Source of the DNA: Lepturacanthus savala
Taxonomy: Eukaryota; Chordata; Actinopteri; Scombriformes; Trichiuridae
NCBI GenBank assembly: GCA_030544235.1
Contig: CM060472.1
Coordinates: forward strand, 20,242,154-20,306,153
Direction of reading: 5' to 3'
Length of the DNA stretch: 64,000 bases
Every line of letters starts with the position of its first letter. Within the stretch, counting starts at the first letter, position 1. The notes under the pieces were generated by a model. It was given only the letters and a program-made list of their open reading frames with translations, had not been told where the DNA came from and did not search any database. The position numbers were made by a program, and so were the translations under genes. This document shows, one piece after another, positions 55,021-64,000 of the stretch.

Positions 55021-55514
55021 CATATTTAGCAGAGAAAAAAAAGGTGTAAAAGATTCTATTTAGAATGTTTTCTTCCTCCATGCAACACAACACAATGCAA
55101 CTGTGTGTAATATGGAGATTTTCTTAAGTAATGGCAAGAAAATGGCTTGTAGAATCAATTTGCTATGTTTTTACATTGATATTTTTTGGCTGAAACGTGG
55201 AGGTGAGAAAAACCATAAAGTTTATTGGAAAATGCCTGGACTTATGCTGATGAGATTTTAAGGAAATCAAGAACACAGGAGCTTTACAACTTCACGGATT
55301 GATAACAGGCTAATGAAGAAGCATACTTTCTTAGAACAGAAGTTTAAATACTTAATTTTATTCTGTTGTCATATGTGTTATATATTGCCTTACTTGCCAT
55401 ATTTGCTTTCTCTAAGCAATTTAAACATGTTTACAAATGAAAATCAATTGCTTAATTGAAAGACAATCAGACACATTCAATAACCACTTCAGAGGGAGAA
55501 CTGCATTTATAAAA

Positions 55515-55520
55515 TTTATT
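55515..55520 (-). terminator. nr1d2: Probable poly(A) signal of nr1d2
   Basis: TTTATT on + is AATAAA on the - strand. It is followed (leftward) by a G/T-rich run including TGAATGTGTCTGATTGTC. It would give nr1d2 a 3' UTR of about 1.4 kb. Other weaker signals could also be used. Confidence 0.45.
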
Positions 55521-56928
55521 TATATAGATATATTCATCTATACAGTAATGTATGTATGATAGTATGTATATATTTATATAGAAATCTATGCATACTGCAA
55601 TCCTTTCACAGAGGAGAACAGAACCACATGTCAGCAATGTTAACACAATGACAGAAGCTCTGGATATTAAAGGCCAGACAGTCTGAATTCATCGATGGGG
55701 AACGAAGGAAACGAAAAGATCGCAAAATACCAGGAACTCAGCTGTCACCTCGACTCAAGTACAATCGCTTCAGTAATAATACAATCATATTTTATGTGGA
55801 TAGTCCTATCTATTCACTTTTAACTACAGTCAACTAAAATCTGTACAGTTCATCAAACAGAAATGAGGAAAAAGGTCTATTCAAGCAAGTTGTGAGTTGC
55901 TGGTGTAAGCAAGGCGACACCGGTGCAACGATGTCTCTGTCGGATGCCGGACGGCAGAAGACATCGAATGTCTCGACAGGAGACACGACGGTTTTAGAAA
56001 TAACATCCGCGTTTTTTTTTTCTTTTTTCTTTAAGAAAATCAAGAGATGTTTAAAACGTATCTCCAGAGATCTCCGTTTCTCCACCGATCTGCGCGTGGA
56101 AATCGGATATTGCAAGCAAAAAACATTTCTGATTTGTCACAATGCCCGAATAATTTAGAAAAAAAGTTACCCGCAACTGACACTTGACACAGCAAAGCAC
56201 GTACACAACTGCATGAAAAAAAAAAAAAAGCCTGAAATAAGATCTTTTGCGCTCCAGATTAATTCGAATAACAAACATTCTCCGGTTTCTCTGGAAGCTG
56301 GAACTCGTAGCAGCTTCATGTCCACATTCCTCTCATTGTCGTCTGCTTTTTTTGTGTTTTTTTAAAGAGGATTCTTCTTGTCGAGTCCCTGTCACATGAA
56401 CACAGCACTTATTCAATGATTAATGTCTGCCACAAGTTTCTTGACTCCGCACTATACAGCTTAAATCAAAGAAAAAAATAAAAAGCAGTCACATATTGCA
56501 CTATGAATGCAAAAATACGGTCTACACTATACAAGAAAAGTGCTTCTAACATTTGTACAGTTGCTAAGGTACAGCACAAACAAACACAAGAAACATATAC
56601 ATCACTCAGTGTGTCTGTAATTATGCATTACCATCACACAGGCAGTTACGCCCTACAGTACAGTACAAGGACATTTTATGGTCTTCTTCCCCCTTTTAAA
56701 TGACCAGCTTTGAGCTTTAGTTCAACGTATACACAGAAGAAACAGAACCGCTGTGGCTCGAAGCCTCGTGGGAGAAGCGTGGAGGTGCAGGTGTGGTTGA
56801 GGTGGGAGGTGGAGGGAGCCGGTGGTCCACATTCGCTTATTCGCTTACTGGCGTTAAGTTTGTGTTGAGGGGGGGGGGGGGGGGGGGATGGGGCGGGGAG
56901 GGTGGTGGTGGTGTTGTCAAGTAGTACT
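55521..56928 (-). other. nr1d2: Probable nr1d2 3' UTR
   Basis: No coding exon; it lies between the nr1d2 stop and the likely poly(A) signal. It contains a long C run on the gene strand (G19 on +, 56869-56887) 41 bases after the stop, and A/T-homopolymer stretches near 56012-56033 and 56216-56229. Confidence 0.5.
56869..56887. repeat. G19 homopolymer (C19 on the nr1d2 strand)
   Basis: Nineteen consecutive Gs inside a wider G-rich stretch (GGATGGGGCGGGGAGGG follows), close to the nr1d2 stop codon. Its length is liable to sequencing error. Confidence 0.85.
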
Positions 56929-57125
56929 TCAGGAATGGACCTTGAAGGCCAGCAGCTCCTCAGAGTGCATGTTGTTGAGGGAGCGCAGGTCGGGCAGCTT
57001 GAGCAGCAGTTTGGTGAAGATGGCCGACTCGTTGGGGTGGTTCTTGGTGATGAGGCTCCGCAGGGCGCGGATCAGCGTCTCCTGCAGCGCCTCCACCGAG
57101 TTCACGTTCTCGATGCCCGAGCGAT
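56929..57125 (-). CDS. nr1d2: nr1d2 terminal coding exon
   Basis: The acceptor TGTCCCCCAG precedes 57125. It encodes (D)RSGIENVNSVEALQETLIR to ...NNMHSEELLAFKVHS, with stop at 56931-56929. The end HSEELLAFKVH(P/S) is NR1D2-type; NR1D1 ends SFRVDAQ. It includes the heme-ligand histidine (codon 56967-56965). No activation helix follows, as known for Rev-erbs. Confidence 0.96.
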
Positions 57126-60100
57126 CTGGGGGACAGGGCGGCGGCAGGTGAGCGTTCGGGTCATACGTTTTGCAGAAAACGCGAAAAGACATTCTGGAAG
57201 ACTGTCTGCTAATCGTCTGGTTAAACACCCTTCAGAACTCGCACCACAAGATCCATGAGCAGTTTCTATCCCAGAGCTATCACCATACTCAACCCTCACT
57301 GGAAAATGAACTACTAACATCTGTCAATACCTGCAATGCACAGTTATTAAATACACCTATACGCTGTAACTCATTCAGTGCACTATAGATTCTATTTTTA
57401 ATGATTTAGTTTTAAAAGGCATATAGTGGCACTGAGGGAATGGTATGGTGAATTGACGCCATGAATGCGACAGGATGGATGAGATTATATGTATATAATA
57501 TGTATATTTACTGTGATCTATTTGTTTTTGGAGTGCATTGAATTTTGCTGCATCTCCTGTGCAATGACAATAAAAAACTATTCTATTCTATATCTCTTCT
57601 TTCAAATGACAAAATGACCAAGCAATACAGGGCTGGGCGATTTGGCCTAAAAATTAGATTTAGATTGTTTTCAAACTATTGTATAATTTTCAATCTAAAC
57701 TGTGCTTCTTTTCTTTTGTTTTTTTCCGGACACCAAGGCGAAATTTTAAGGAGAATTTCCTTTATTAACACAATAAATACAATTTAAGTAGTCTAGGCCT
57801 TTTGGTATAATTTTTGCTACTATATTTAAGTTTCTAAATATAACAGTGCTCATTATTTAATCTACATCAGAGATCCTATTAATTATTTTGTCTGTGTTTT
57901 TTTATGTATTTTCCAAAGTTGTGGTGCCATTATATTTTCATGTGTTGTATGTATTACATAATATCAAAAATAAATAAACGTCCTAATAGGAGCGTAAAAC
58001 TTCATCACACCAACCTGCAGAGACCAGCACCACTGCGGTGAAGAGGCTCATCTCCTCCTCGCTGAGGCCGAGGTTGATGAGCTTCTCGCTGAAGTCGAAC
58101 ATGGAGTTGAGGAGGTCGCCGGCGCCCATCGCCCTCAGGGTGTCCACGCTGTACTTGCTGCCGCCCAGGAAGGTGACGGTGCGGTCTTTCACGTCGAACA
58201 GCGAGGCGAAGCGCACCACCAGCACCTGTGGGTGACAAACACTACTGGATCAGTGCGCCGTGGCGAGCCTGAGGAGCGTGGCGGCGCGCGGCGCGGGTCG
58301 TTTACCTCGAAGGTGCCGGCCTTCAGCAGGCTGACCTGGTCCGGCTGGGACAGGTCCCTGAAGCCCGGGATCTTCTTGGCAAACTCCACCACCTCCCTGA
58401 CGACAGGGGTGAAGCTGTGGGAGAACTCCTCCCAGACCTCGTGGCCGGACTTCTGAGGGTCCACGTGAGGGGACATGTTCATGGGACAAACCCGAGGGCC
58501 GGTCCGAGGAATGTAGTATTGTTTCTGTACGGAGGAAAAGCTGGTTAGGCCTCGTTAGGGGAATGCAAGAAAACTTCAATGCGTCTTAACCTGACTCCTA
58601 TCAACCACATGACATCATCACATACATGTCAATCACTCCCGAGTTGATCTTCTTAAGATAGTGGTATTCAGTCGTTTGCATGGACCCCCATTTGAAAAGA
58701 TTTTGTCGCAGGGTTCCCATCTGATAGGATTTTTATTTTTAGATATTAAAGAAAGTCTATAAAACCCATGACAAAAATGTAATAGTGTTACTTTTGGATG
58801 AACCTAAAGTAAGTAAGTTATTCCCCTTTTTGCTTTGGGAACCGCTACTTCCAATGTAATGTAGGGTCACCTCTCCAGTTAGAAGCATCAAACTTATGTG
58901 TGTGTTCATTTTCACCCATCAGACCTGTTACAGTGTTTCTATTAGAGCACTCCAATAAGAGCACCATTGTTTGAGGTTAGAACTATTACCATATAAATGA
59001 GTTCATCAGTTTAACACTGTCAGATGTGTTTTTAGCTGGTTTCGCTGCCCCCGAGTGGCCAGAAATAATACGACTGATGCAGCTTTTATGGATCTATGAT
59101 AATTCTCTCTAAATTGACTTTTTCCCCATTTTCTTTTCTTTTGTCTACTGTTATTTTATTCATTCATTCATTTTCATTTCAACACTTTTTTTCATTTTAA
59201 TTTAAAGACTCTTTCATGCCTTGTGAAAAGCATTTTTAATTTCTAATCATCCGTGCGTGCTATATTCAAAAACTCCTTCATACCAGATGCATCTTGTTGC
59301 CTCCCCTCCACGGCGGCCTGCTGTAGGCGTCGCTGGCGGGGCCCTCTGTGGGCGGAGCCCTGAAGTGTGTGTATGTGGGACAGGGGCTGGTGTCAGCGCT
59401 CCTGGACAGTCTGAAGGGGCAGTGGCCGCTGCCACCCTCTGGACCCTGAGGTCCCAGGCCGGAGGCGGGGTCCTGGGCCGTCATGGTGACCAGGTTGTTG
59501 TGGTGGTTCCAGGCCTCCTGCTGCTCCTCTATCCGGCGGTTGTCGGCGTTGGCGGTGGCGCCGCCGTTCTGCGGGCCCGGGGGGGGCGGGGCCTTGCCGC
59601 TCAGGCCGCCCTGCTCCTGGTTGTACATGAAGGTCTCCTGGTGGGCCCGGGTCACCGAGCCGATCACCTCCTCCTCGCCGCTGTCTGACGCGCTGGCGGA
59701 GGCCGAGCTGGGGCTGGTGTCCATGGCGACGGCGGGTTCGGGGTCGGAGCCGGAGTCCGACTGGCTGGAGCACGGCGAGGAAGAGGAGGAGGAGGGCGGG
59801 GCTGGGCCGGCGCCATCAGAGGTAGGTTCGGCGGCGCACGCCGGCAAGGGTTTGGCGACGGGCAGTGGCTGGCTGCCGTGCAGCTGGCTGTTGTTCATCA
59901 TGTTGTTCATGGCACTCTGCATCTCCAGCAGCATGCGCTGCTTCTCGCGCTTGGGGATGCGGCCGAAGCGCACAGCTGGACAGGGACAAGAGAACCCAGT
60001 CAGAGGTTTTTTGCCGAGAATAATTTCACTGTTTTGAGGAACGAGTTAAGCTAGAAAATAATCGTTTAAAATCCGGGTATCATTCAATTTTTCGATTTTC

Positions 60101-62945
60101 AATTGGCAATAAAAATCTAAAAACTGAAAAGGTGACTCGTTATTTGTTCATAATTCTAACACAAAAAACCACAAAGGAAATGACTGCTTTTTTATATTTC
60201 AGTTCTAGGCGGCACATGACTGAATTGGAGTTTCATATTTAATTGGTCGTGGTTACATGACCTGGATAGTCTGCAACTTACATGTTTCTATATGAATTGA
60301 ACAATGAAAGATGTTCACCAAAAACAAACATTACTTTTCCCTACTCTGCTAGCTGTAGTAGATCATATTCACAATGCTACAGATGAGATTTTAGTGAAAA
60401 CATATTTCATATGGATGTATTTAATACATTTAATACGTAAAAATATTCCAGAAAAATCAATAAATACACTTGCATACTAATTGCAAGTCACCTTTTCATT
60501 TTTGGATTTTTGACTGTCGATTGAATATGGAAATAAATGATCCCCAAAATTATTTTTCATCCTTCAGCGATATGGTCAAACTCTTATCTCACACTGAGCC
60601 GGGTTAGTTTAGTTCATGTGATGCACGTACAATACAACAGGCATCAGAGCGCTAATGTTTCACATCCGCTTGTGACATGTGAAAACACAGAAAATCTGAA
60701 TGTTCAATATTATATTATTCAAACAATAAATATTATTTACACATTATTATTATTAGATTATTTATCCTGCCTACTTCTACTACATTATAATACTGAGTTG
60801 TGTTTCAAAAATGTATTGATTAATTATACATATACCGATTCTAAACAATGTTTGATATTTGTGAAACAGACCAGCTGTATTCTCAGTGACAAATCGAACT
60901 GAGGGTGAACTCCTGTTGGCCGAGTCCGGAGCGAGTCTCGCCCTGCTTCTTCTACACATCTACAGCGTGTGTGTCCCCTTTACCGAGAATGACGCTACAA
61001 AGCATCTCTGTTAATTCACGTGAGGGATAATCAAGGCGTCAGTGTGTGCGAGGCTGAGACGGTGACGGCGGTTCCCGCAGGTGCAGACACAGCGGACACT
61101 CACAGTCTCTGGACATCCCCACCATCAGGCATTTCTTGAAGCGGCACTGCTGGCAGCGGTTCCTGTTGATCCTCATGATGGGGCAGCTCTCGTTCTTAAG
61201 GCACTTCTTATACTGGATGTTCTGCTGGATGCTCCTCCTGAAGAAGCCCTGTGTGTTCGCAAAGGACAAACGGCACTCTGTTAAAAACACACACATCACA
61301 GACAGCTGTGTGTACACATGTCTTAGGACTGGATTTATTTCAGGGGGCATCCTGACATTTTTGCCTTAATAGTCACCTTTAGATTCGTGCATTTTTATTT
61401 CAGCATATTATTGTTGATTCAGAAAATCACAAAGAGCACCGTTTTTTTTTGTCTCCCCCACAAAATTATTCTACAACCTGATTCCTACATTCCCACAAAC
61501 ACTGAGAACTAAACATGCTGCCTACTTTTTTTGAATAGCATTTTAGACACAAAATAAATATATAAAACACAATAGGATATTAAAGAAACAGAACAGATAA
61601 GCAAATAATGGACTATAAAGGAGTTGAAGTTCCAAATCTCAAATTGTATGTATACATTAAATTGTTAGATTGAATAAAATTGAATAAAGGTGAATTTGCA
61701 CAGTATTTCCAATCTGCCTTAAGTGTGTGTGTGTTCCTCCTCTCTCTGTCTCTCTCTCCTCTAAGGCGCACTGAGGCGTGTTTGTCCCTGTGAGCTGCTC
61801 CCTGCAGTTATCTAGGCCACAGAGAAATGTGCAGTATGAGGGGCAGCTGATATTAATATGGGGAGTGAACTAGTTCCGAGTCTCCAGTTGTAGCCGTACA
61901 GATGGCAACGCAGGAGGTGACCCACTTCAACTTCAGCCAGTGCTGCTCTGCCCGGCGATGTGAACATGATTCAGATTCATCCTCGGTACAGCACGTGTGT
62001 GTGTGTGTGTCTGTGAGCGTTTGCGCTGATGGAGCCGGCCTCACCTTGCAGCCCTCACAGGCGTGGACGCCGTAGTGGAAACCAGAGGCCACGTCGCCAC
62101 ACACCTTACACAGCAGCACCAGGCCGTTGATTTCTGAAGGTTGACACGTTACATTTAAAAGATTTTGCGTGGTTTAGTTTATTACCGGCTGACTGTTCAC
62201 ATTTTTACAACATGGCCGGCCATTTTCCCAAACTGTCATGTCACTATTCAGAGAGATTTAATCCATCGGATCCATTAATCCAATATTTAAAAATGCACAA
62301 AAGGCTCATGGCATTCAGACTACAACCATACATGTACAATTATTATTACACAATGAAGTCAAAAAGGCTTATTTACATTATTTTCTACAGTTAAAAACCT
62401 GCATTTTTGTTGAATAAATTCTGTATTTCTAGATTACAAACATAATTTCTGTATTACATGTGAAAACACGTTACATAATTACACCATTACACCATTTCAC
62501 ACAGAAATTCACTCATGTGGTTTTACGATATTTCTCATGTGACAGATATCACATGTGAAAACATCAATTTCACACATTTCATGATATCTCATGCAAAAAA
62601 ATAAGAAGTCAAATAATGGACATTTGGAGGGGTTTGGATTCATTGGACCGGGACTCACGCTGCATGCACGTCTCCTCTTTGAGAAAACAAATCCCCTTAA
62701 ATTAGCCAACTTACTTGTTATGCCACATTTTGCAGTGGAGGAGGATCGGCCGTTTTTTTGAGTCCCGGGGAGGTTTTGGCCACCGGCGGGAAGCGCAGGG
62801 TCAGCCGGCTGACCCAGCTGGCGGCGGCTGGGCGAGGAGCCGTGGGGCGGGGAGGATGACTGATAGCTGCCGTTGGAGGAGTCGCTGTGGCAGGACTCCG
62901 GGCTGGAGGCAGAGCTGGATGAGCTGATGTAGGCTATTACGCCTC
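56929..62945 (-). CDS. nr1d2: Nuclear receptor NR1D2 (Rev-erb beta), 5' end missing
   Basis: Exons in transcript order are 62945-62715, 62133-62045, 61248-61104, 59975-59284, 58524-58306, 58225-58015 and 57125-56929. They give 593 whole residues; the mammalian protein is about 579. Domains (window numbering): Ser-rich amino part 1-77; two zinc fingers about 85-150 starting LLCKVCGDVASGFHYG; long hinge 156-385; ligand-binding domain about 397-593. It is a heme-responsive transcriptional repressor recruiting NCoR at RORE sites, part of the circadian and lipid programme. Heme ligands Cys398 (VCPM) and His582 (NNMHSEE) are both present. The first coding exon (a few residues before G-GVIAYISSSSS) is not seen. 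Which teleost copy (a or b) cannot be told here. Confidence 0.95.
57126..58014 (-). other. nr1d2: nr1d2 last intron with LINE fragment
   Basis: An 889-bp intron; its donor on the gene strand is GTTGGT, less usual than GTAAGT. A retroelement 3' fragment in the opposite orientation fills much of it. Confidence 0.85.
57230..57591 (+). mobile_element. L2-like LINE 3' fragment in nr1d2 intron
   Basis: The text around CATGAGCAGTTTCTATCCCA and the end TGTGCAATGACAATAAAAAA followed by CTATTCTATTCTAT match the tail type of fish L2-like non-LTR elements as I know them. Inserted antisense to nr1d2. No intact open frame. Confidence 0.6.
58015..58225 (-). CDS. nr1d2: nr1d2 exon: ligand-binding domain, middle
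   Basis: The acceptor CACCCACAG precedes 58225. It encodes VLVVRFASLFDVKDRTVTFL to ...EEMSLFTAVVLVSA plus one base. Closely matches vertebrate NR1D2. Confidence 0.96.
58306..58524 (-). CDS. nr1d2: nr1d2 exon: start of ligand-binding domain
   Basis: 73 codons, phase 0 on both sides: KQYYIPRTGPR, then VCPMNMSPHVDPQKSGHEVW to ...LLKAGTFE; donor GTAAAC. The Cys of VCPM (codon 58488-58486) is the known thiol/heme ligand site. The first eleven residues have no counterpart that I recall in mammalian NR1D2, where MHL is followed directly by VCPM. Confidence 0.93.
58525..59283 (-). other. nr1d2: nr1d2 intron
   Basis: A 759-bp GT-AG intron (donor GTATGA, acceptor CCGTACAG). Nothing recognised inside. 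Confidence 0.9.
59284..59975 (-). CDS. nr1d2: nr1d2 long hinge exon
   Basis: 230 codons from VRFGRIPKREKQRMLLEMQS to ...GGNKMHL. It opens with the conserved post-finger extension (the RFGRIPKREKQRM helix that contacts the A/T-rich half of ROREs). A low-complexity Ser/Pro/Gly region follows, and the conserved EEEVIGSVTRAHQETFMYNQ motif lies near its middle. It is strongly GC-rich compared with flanking introns, which leaves several long antisense and out-of-frame open frames that are not genes. Confidence 0.95.
59976..61103 (-). other. nr1d2: nr1d2 intron
   Basis: A 1128-bp AT-rich GT-AG intron (donor GTGAGT, acceptor CTGTCCAG). No feature recognised. Confidence 0.9.
61104..61248 (-). CDS. 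nr1d2: nr1d2 exon: second zinc finger
   Basis: 48 codons plus one base, GFFRRSIQQNIQYKKCLKNE to ...KKCLMVGMSRD. QQNIQYKKCLKNE is diagnostic of the Rev-erb subfamily. The split codon joins as D-S-V-R-F. Confidence 0.97.
61249..62044 (-). other. nr1d2: nr1d2 intron
   Basis: A 796-bp GT-AG intron between the two zinc-finger exons. A short TG/CA tract (about 61993-62012) lies close to its donor. Confidence 0.9.
62045..62133 (-). CDS. nr1d2: nr1d2 exon: first zinc finger
   Basis: The acceptor AACCTTCAG precedes 62133. It encodes (K)INGLVLLCKVCGDVASG through HYGVHACEGCK; donor GTGAGG. The four cysteines of finger one and the P-box start are present. Confidence 0.97.
62134..62714 (-). other. nr1d2: nr1d2 intron
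   Basis: A 581-bp GT-AG intron (donor GTAAGT). AT-rich with nothing recognised. Confidence 0.9.
62715..62945 (-). CDS. nr1d2: nr1d2 exon: Ser-rich amino-terminal region
   Basis: The acceptor TGTCACCAG precedes 62945. It encodes (G)GVIAYISSSSSASSPESCH through ...TAKCGIT plus one base of the next codon. GVIAYISSSSSASSP is the signature just after the start of NR1D2. The entry phase needs one base (G) from an upstream exon, so this is not the first coding exon. Confidence 0.94.
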
Positions 62946-64000
62946 CTGGTGACACAAAGAGAACGGGCCATGACGACAACTCAACCACTCTGCAGGGCTT
63001 CGTGCATTGTGATTTAGGTATTATTGCACATATCAAAGACTGATATATCATATTCCAACGTGCCATAGAGCTCCATTGTTCCATAAAACAATTACCAACA
63101 AACAAGAATCACGTGTTGCACTGGGTGACGTGACCCTTCATTGTCATGAATGTGCATGCTATGGTCATAGAGTAGAAAATACTTTAGGCTTGCAGGACAT
63201 TAAAAAAAATAAAATGAAATGCGGTAGAGGAGATTAAAAGGAGCAACAAGTGTGTGTTGGCTGGTTTTCTATAGGTTATCTCTCTCTCACACACACACAC
63301 ATATTTTTCTTTTTCCCATAAAAAAAGTAAATATGCATGGTGACGGTACTGTACTGTAATTTCATTCTTTAAATGAAGTGTTCATCAAAGTCCTTTCTTT
63401 TTTATTTTATGTTGATTCGCTATTTTAGCAACAAATGTGTCAATAATCAGCAATCATTCAAATATGGTGTCCAGCACTGATGACTTCATTCGTTGATTTC
63501 ATGTTAAAAAATGTTAAATTTTCCATAGGCGGAGCTTTATTCGTTCGCCTGCTCAGTCACGGTGGCTCCCAGCACTCATGAAATGAAATTCTCGTCATCG
63601 CCAGCTCCAGACGGATTTCTGTGGAACCAACAGGCTTAACATAAAGGAGGGCAGATCATCCTACGACAACAGCATCCTCAGCCAGTAGGAGTCGAGCAGA
63701 CAGGCTGCTGTTGCTGCTGAGCCGTTTTTTCCCCTCAACATAGGCTGACCTGATTTCCTCCCCTGCCATTCTCAATGATTAGGTAACAGCCATTACATAA
63801 TGCCAGCTTCACAAGGGTGTGTGTAGTAGGTAGTCTGGCCCAGCCCAGATCCTACTATTCACATATTCAGCCTCCATAACAGGTTCTTCTAGTGCCAAAA
63901 ATCATATTCTTAATGGGATGATTTTATTTAGCCTCACAACATAGTAATATAACTGATTTCATCTCCAGTCATCAGACCTTGCATTCCACAAACCGTAGTT
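62946..64000 (-). other. nr1d2: nr1d2 first-intron region, first exon not found
   Basis: The expected upstream exon would be very short (start codon plus a few residues ending in G before GT). No such exon could be picked with confidence on the - strand here. A CA tract lies near 63283-63302. The promoter probably lies beyond the right edge. Confidence 0.55.

Larger units (their letters stand above)
48501..55500. other. Intergenic region between convergent thrb and nr1d2
   Basis: About 7 kb with no intact gene. It holds the large foldback at 49192-52373, an isolated exon-like stretch at 53643-53749 and a retroelement 3' tail near 54840-55020. The remainder shows nothing recognisable. Confidence 0.55.

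Noticed and set aside
59257..60037. Long GC-rich open frames on + and out-of-frame on - over the nr1d2 hinge exon
   Set aside because: They are antisense or shifted shadows of the GC-rich coding exon 59284-59975.
62509..63105. 198-codon open frame on - that includes the nr1d2 Ser-rich exon
   Set aside because: Its start (MFVGNC...) and its tail are intronic. The real exon is bounded by AG at 62946 and GT at 62714, and its phase needs an upstream exon.
63735..63760. Possible RORE (AGGTCA on the - strand after AAATC) near the right edge
   Set aside because: The A/T-rich 5' half fits the RORE consensus only partly, and a single half-site is expected by chance. Not enough to call an autoregulatory site.

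Overview
The window is teleost fish nuclear DNA: large AT-rich introns, many CA/TG/TA microsatellites, decayed fish-type interspersed repeats and GT-AG split genes. It holds one vertebrate nuclear-receptor locus with two genes in tail-to-tail orientation. On the + strand is thyroid hormone receptor beta (thrb); on the - strand is nr1d2 (Rev-erb beta). I know this gene pair from the THRB-NR1D2 neighbourhood of other vertebrates. The identifications rest on protein sequence read directly from the exons. No prokaryotic features, viral genes or RNA genes were recognised.

Layout. 1-5092: no recognised gene. 5093-5159: probable untranslated leader exon of thrb. 25580-25652 and 27826-27876: the two exons that carry the short TRbeta1 amino end. 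34963-35281: a separate first coding exon for the TRbeta2 amino end. 36199-41936: shared exons for the DNA-binding and hormone-binding domains, including a 27-nt microexon (38482-38508) that adds nine residues at the start of the ligand-binding domain. About 41.9-48.5 kb is thrb 3' UTR and/or downstream sequence. 48.5-55.5 kb is intergenic and contains a ~3.2 kb imperfect foldback (inverted repeat). Its spacer carries exon-like coding relics, and a solitary exon-like stretch resembling the protein 4.1 carboxyl region lies further on. nr1d2 runs from its probable poly(A) signal near 55515 leftmost to its first visible coding exon ending at 62945. Its start codon exon was not found and probably lies beyond the right edge.

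Function. Both genes encode DNA-binding nuclear receptors. TRbeta is a T3-activated transcription factor with two isoforms made from alternative first exons; the TRbeta2 type is known from cone photoreceptors and pituitary. NR1D2 is a heme-binding repressor of the circadian and metabolic programme with no activation helix. All splice junctions given were checked for reading-frame continuity. With the microexon, TRbeta2 is 483 residues and TRbeta1 396 residues. The nr1d2 part in the window is 593 complete residues.
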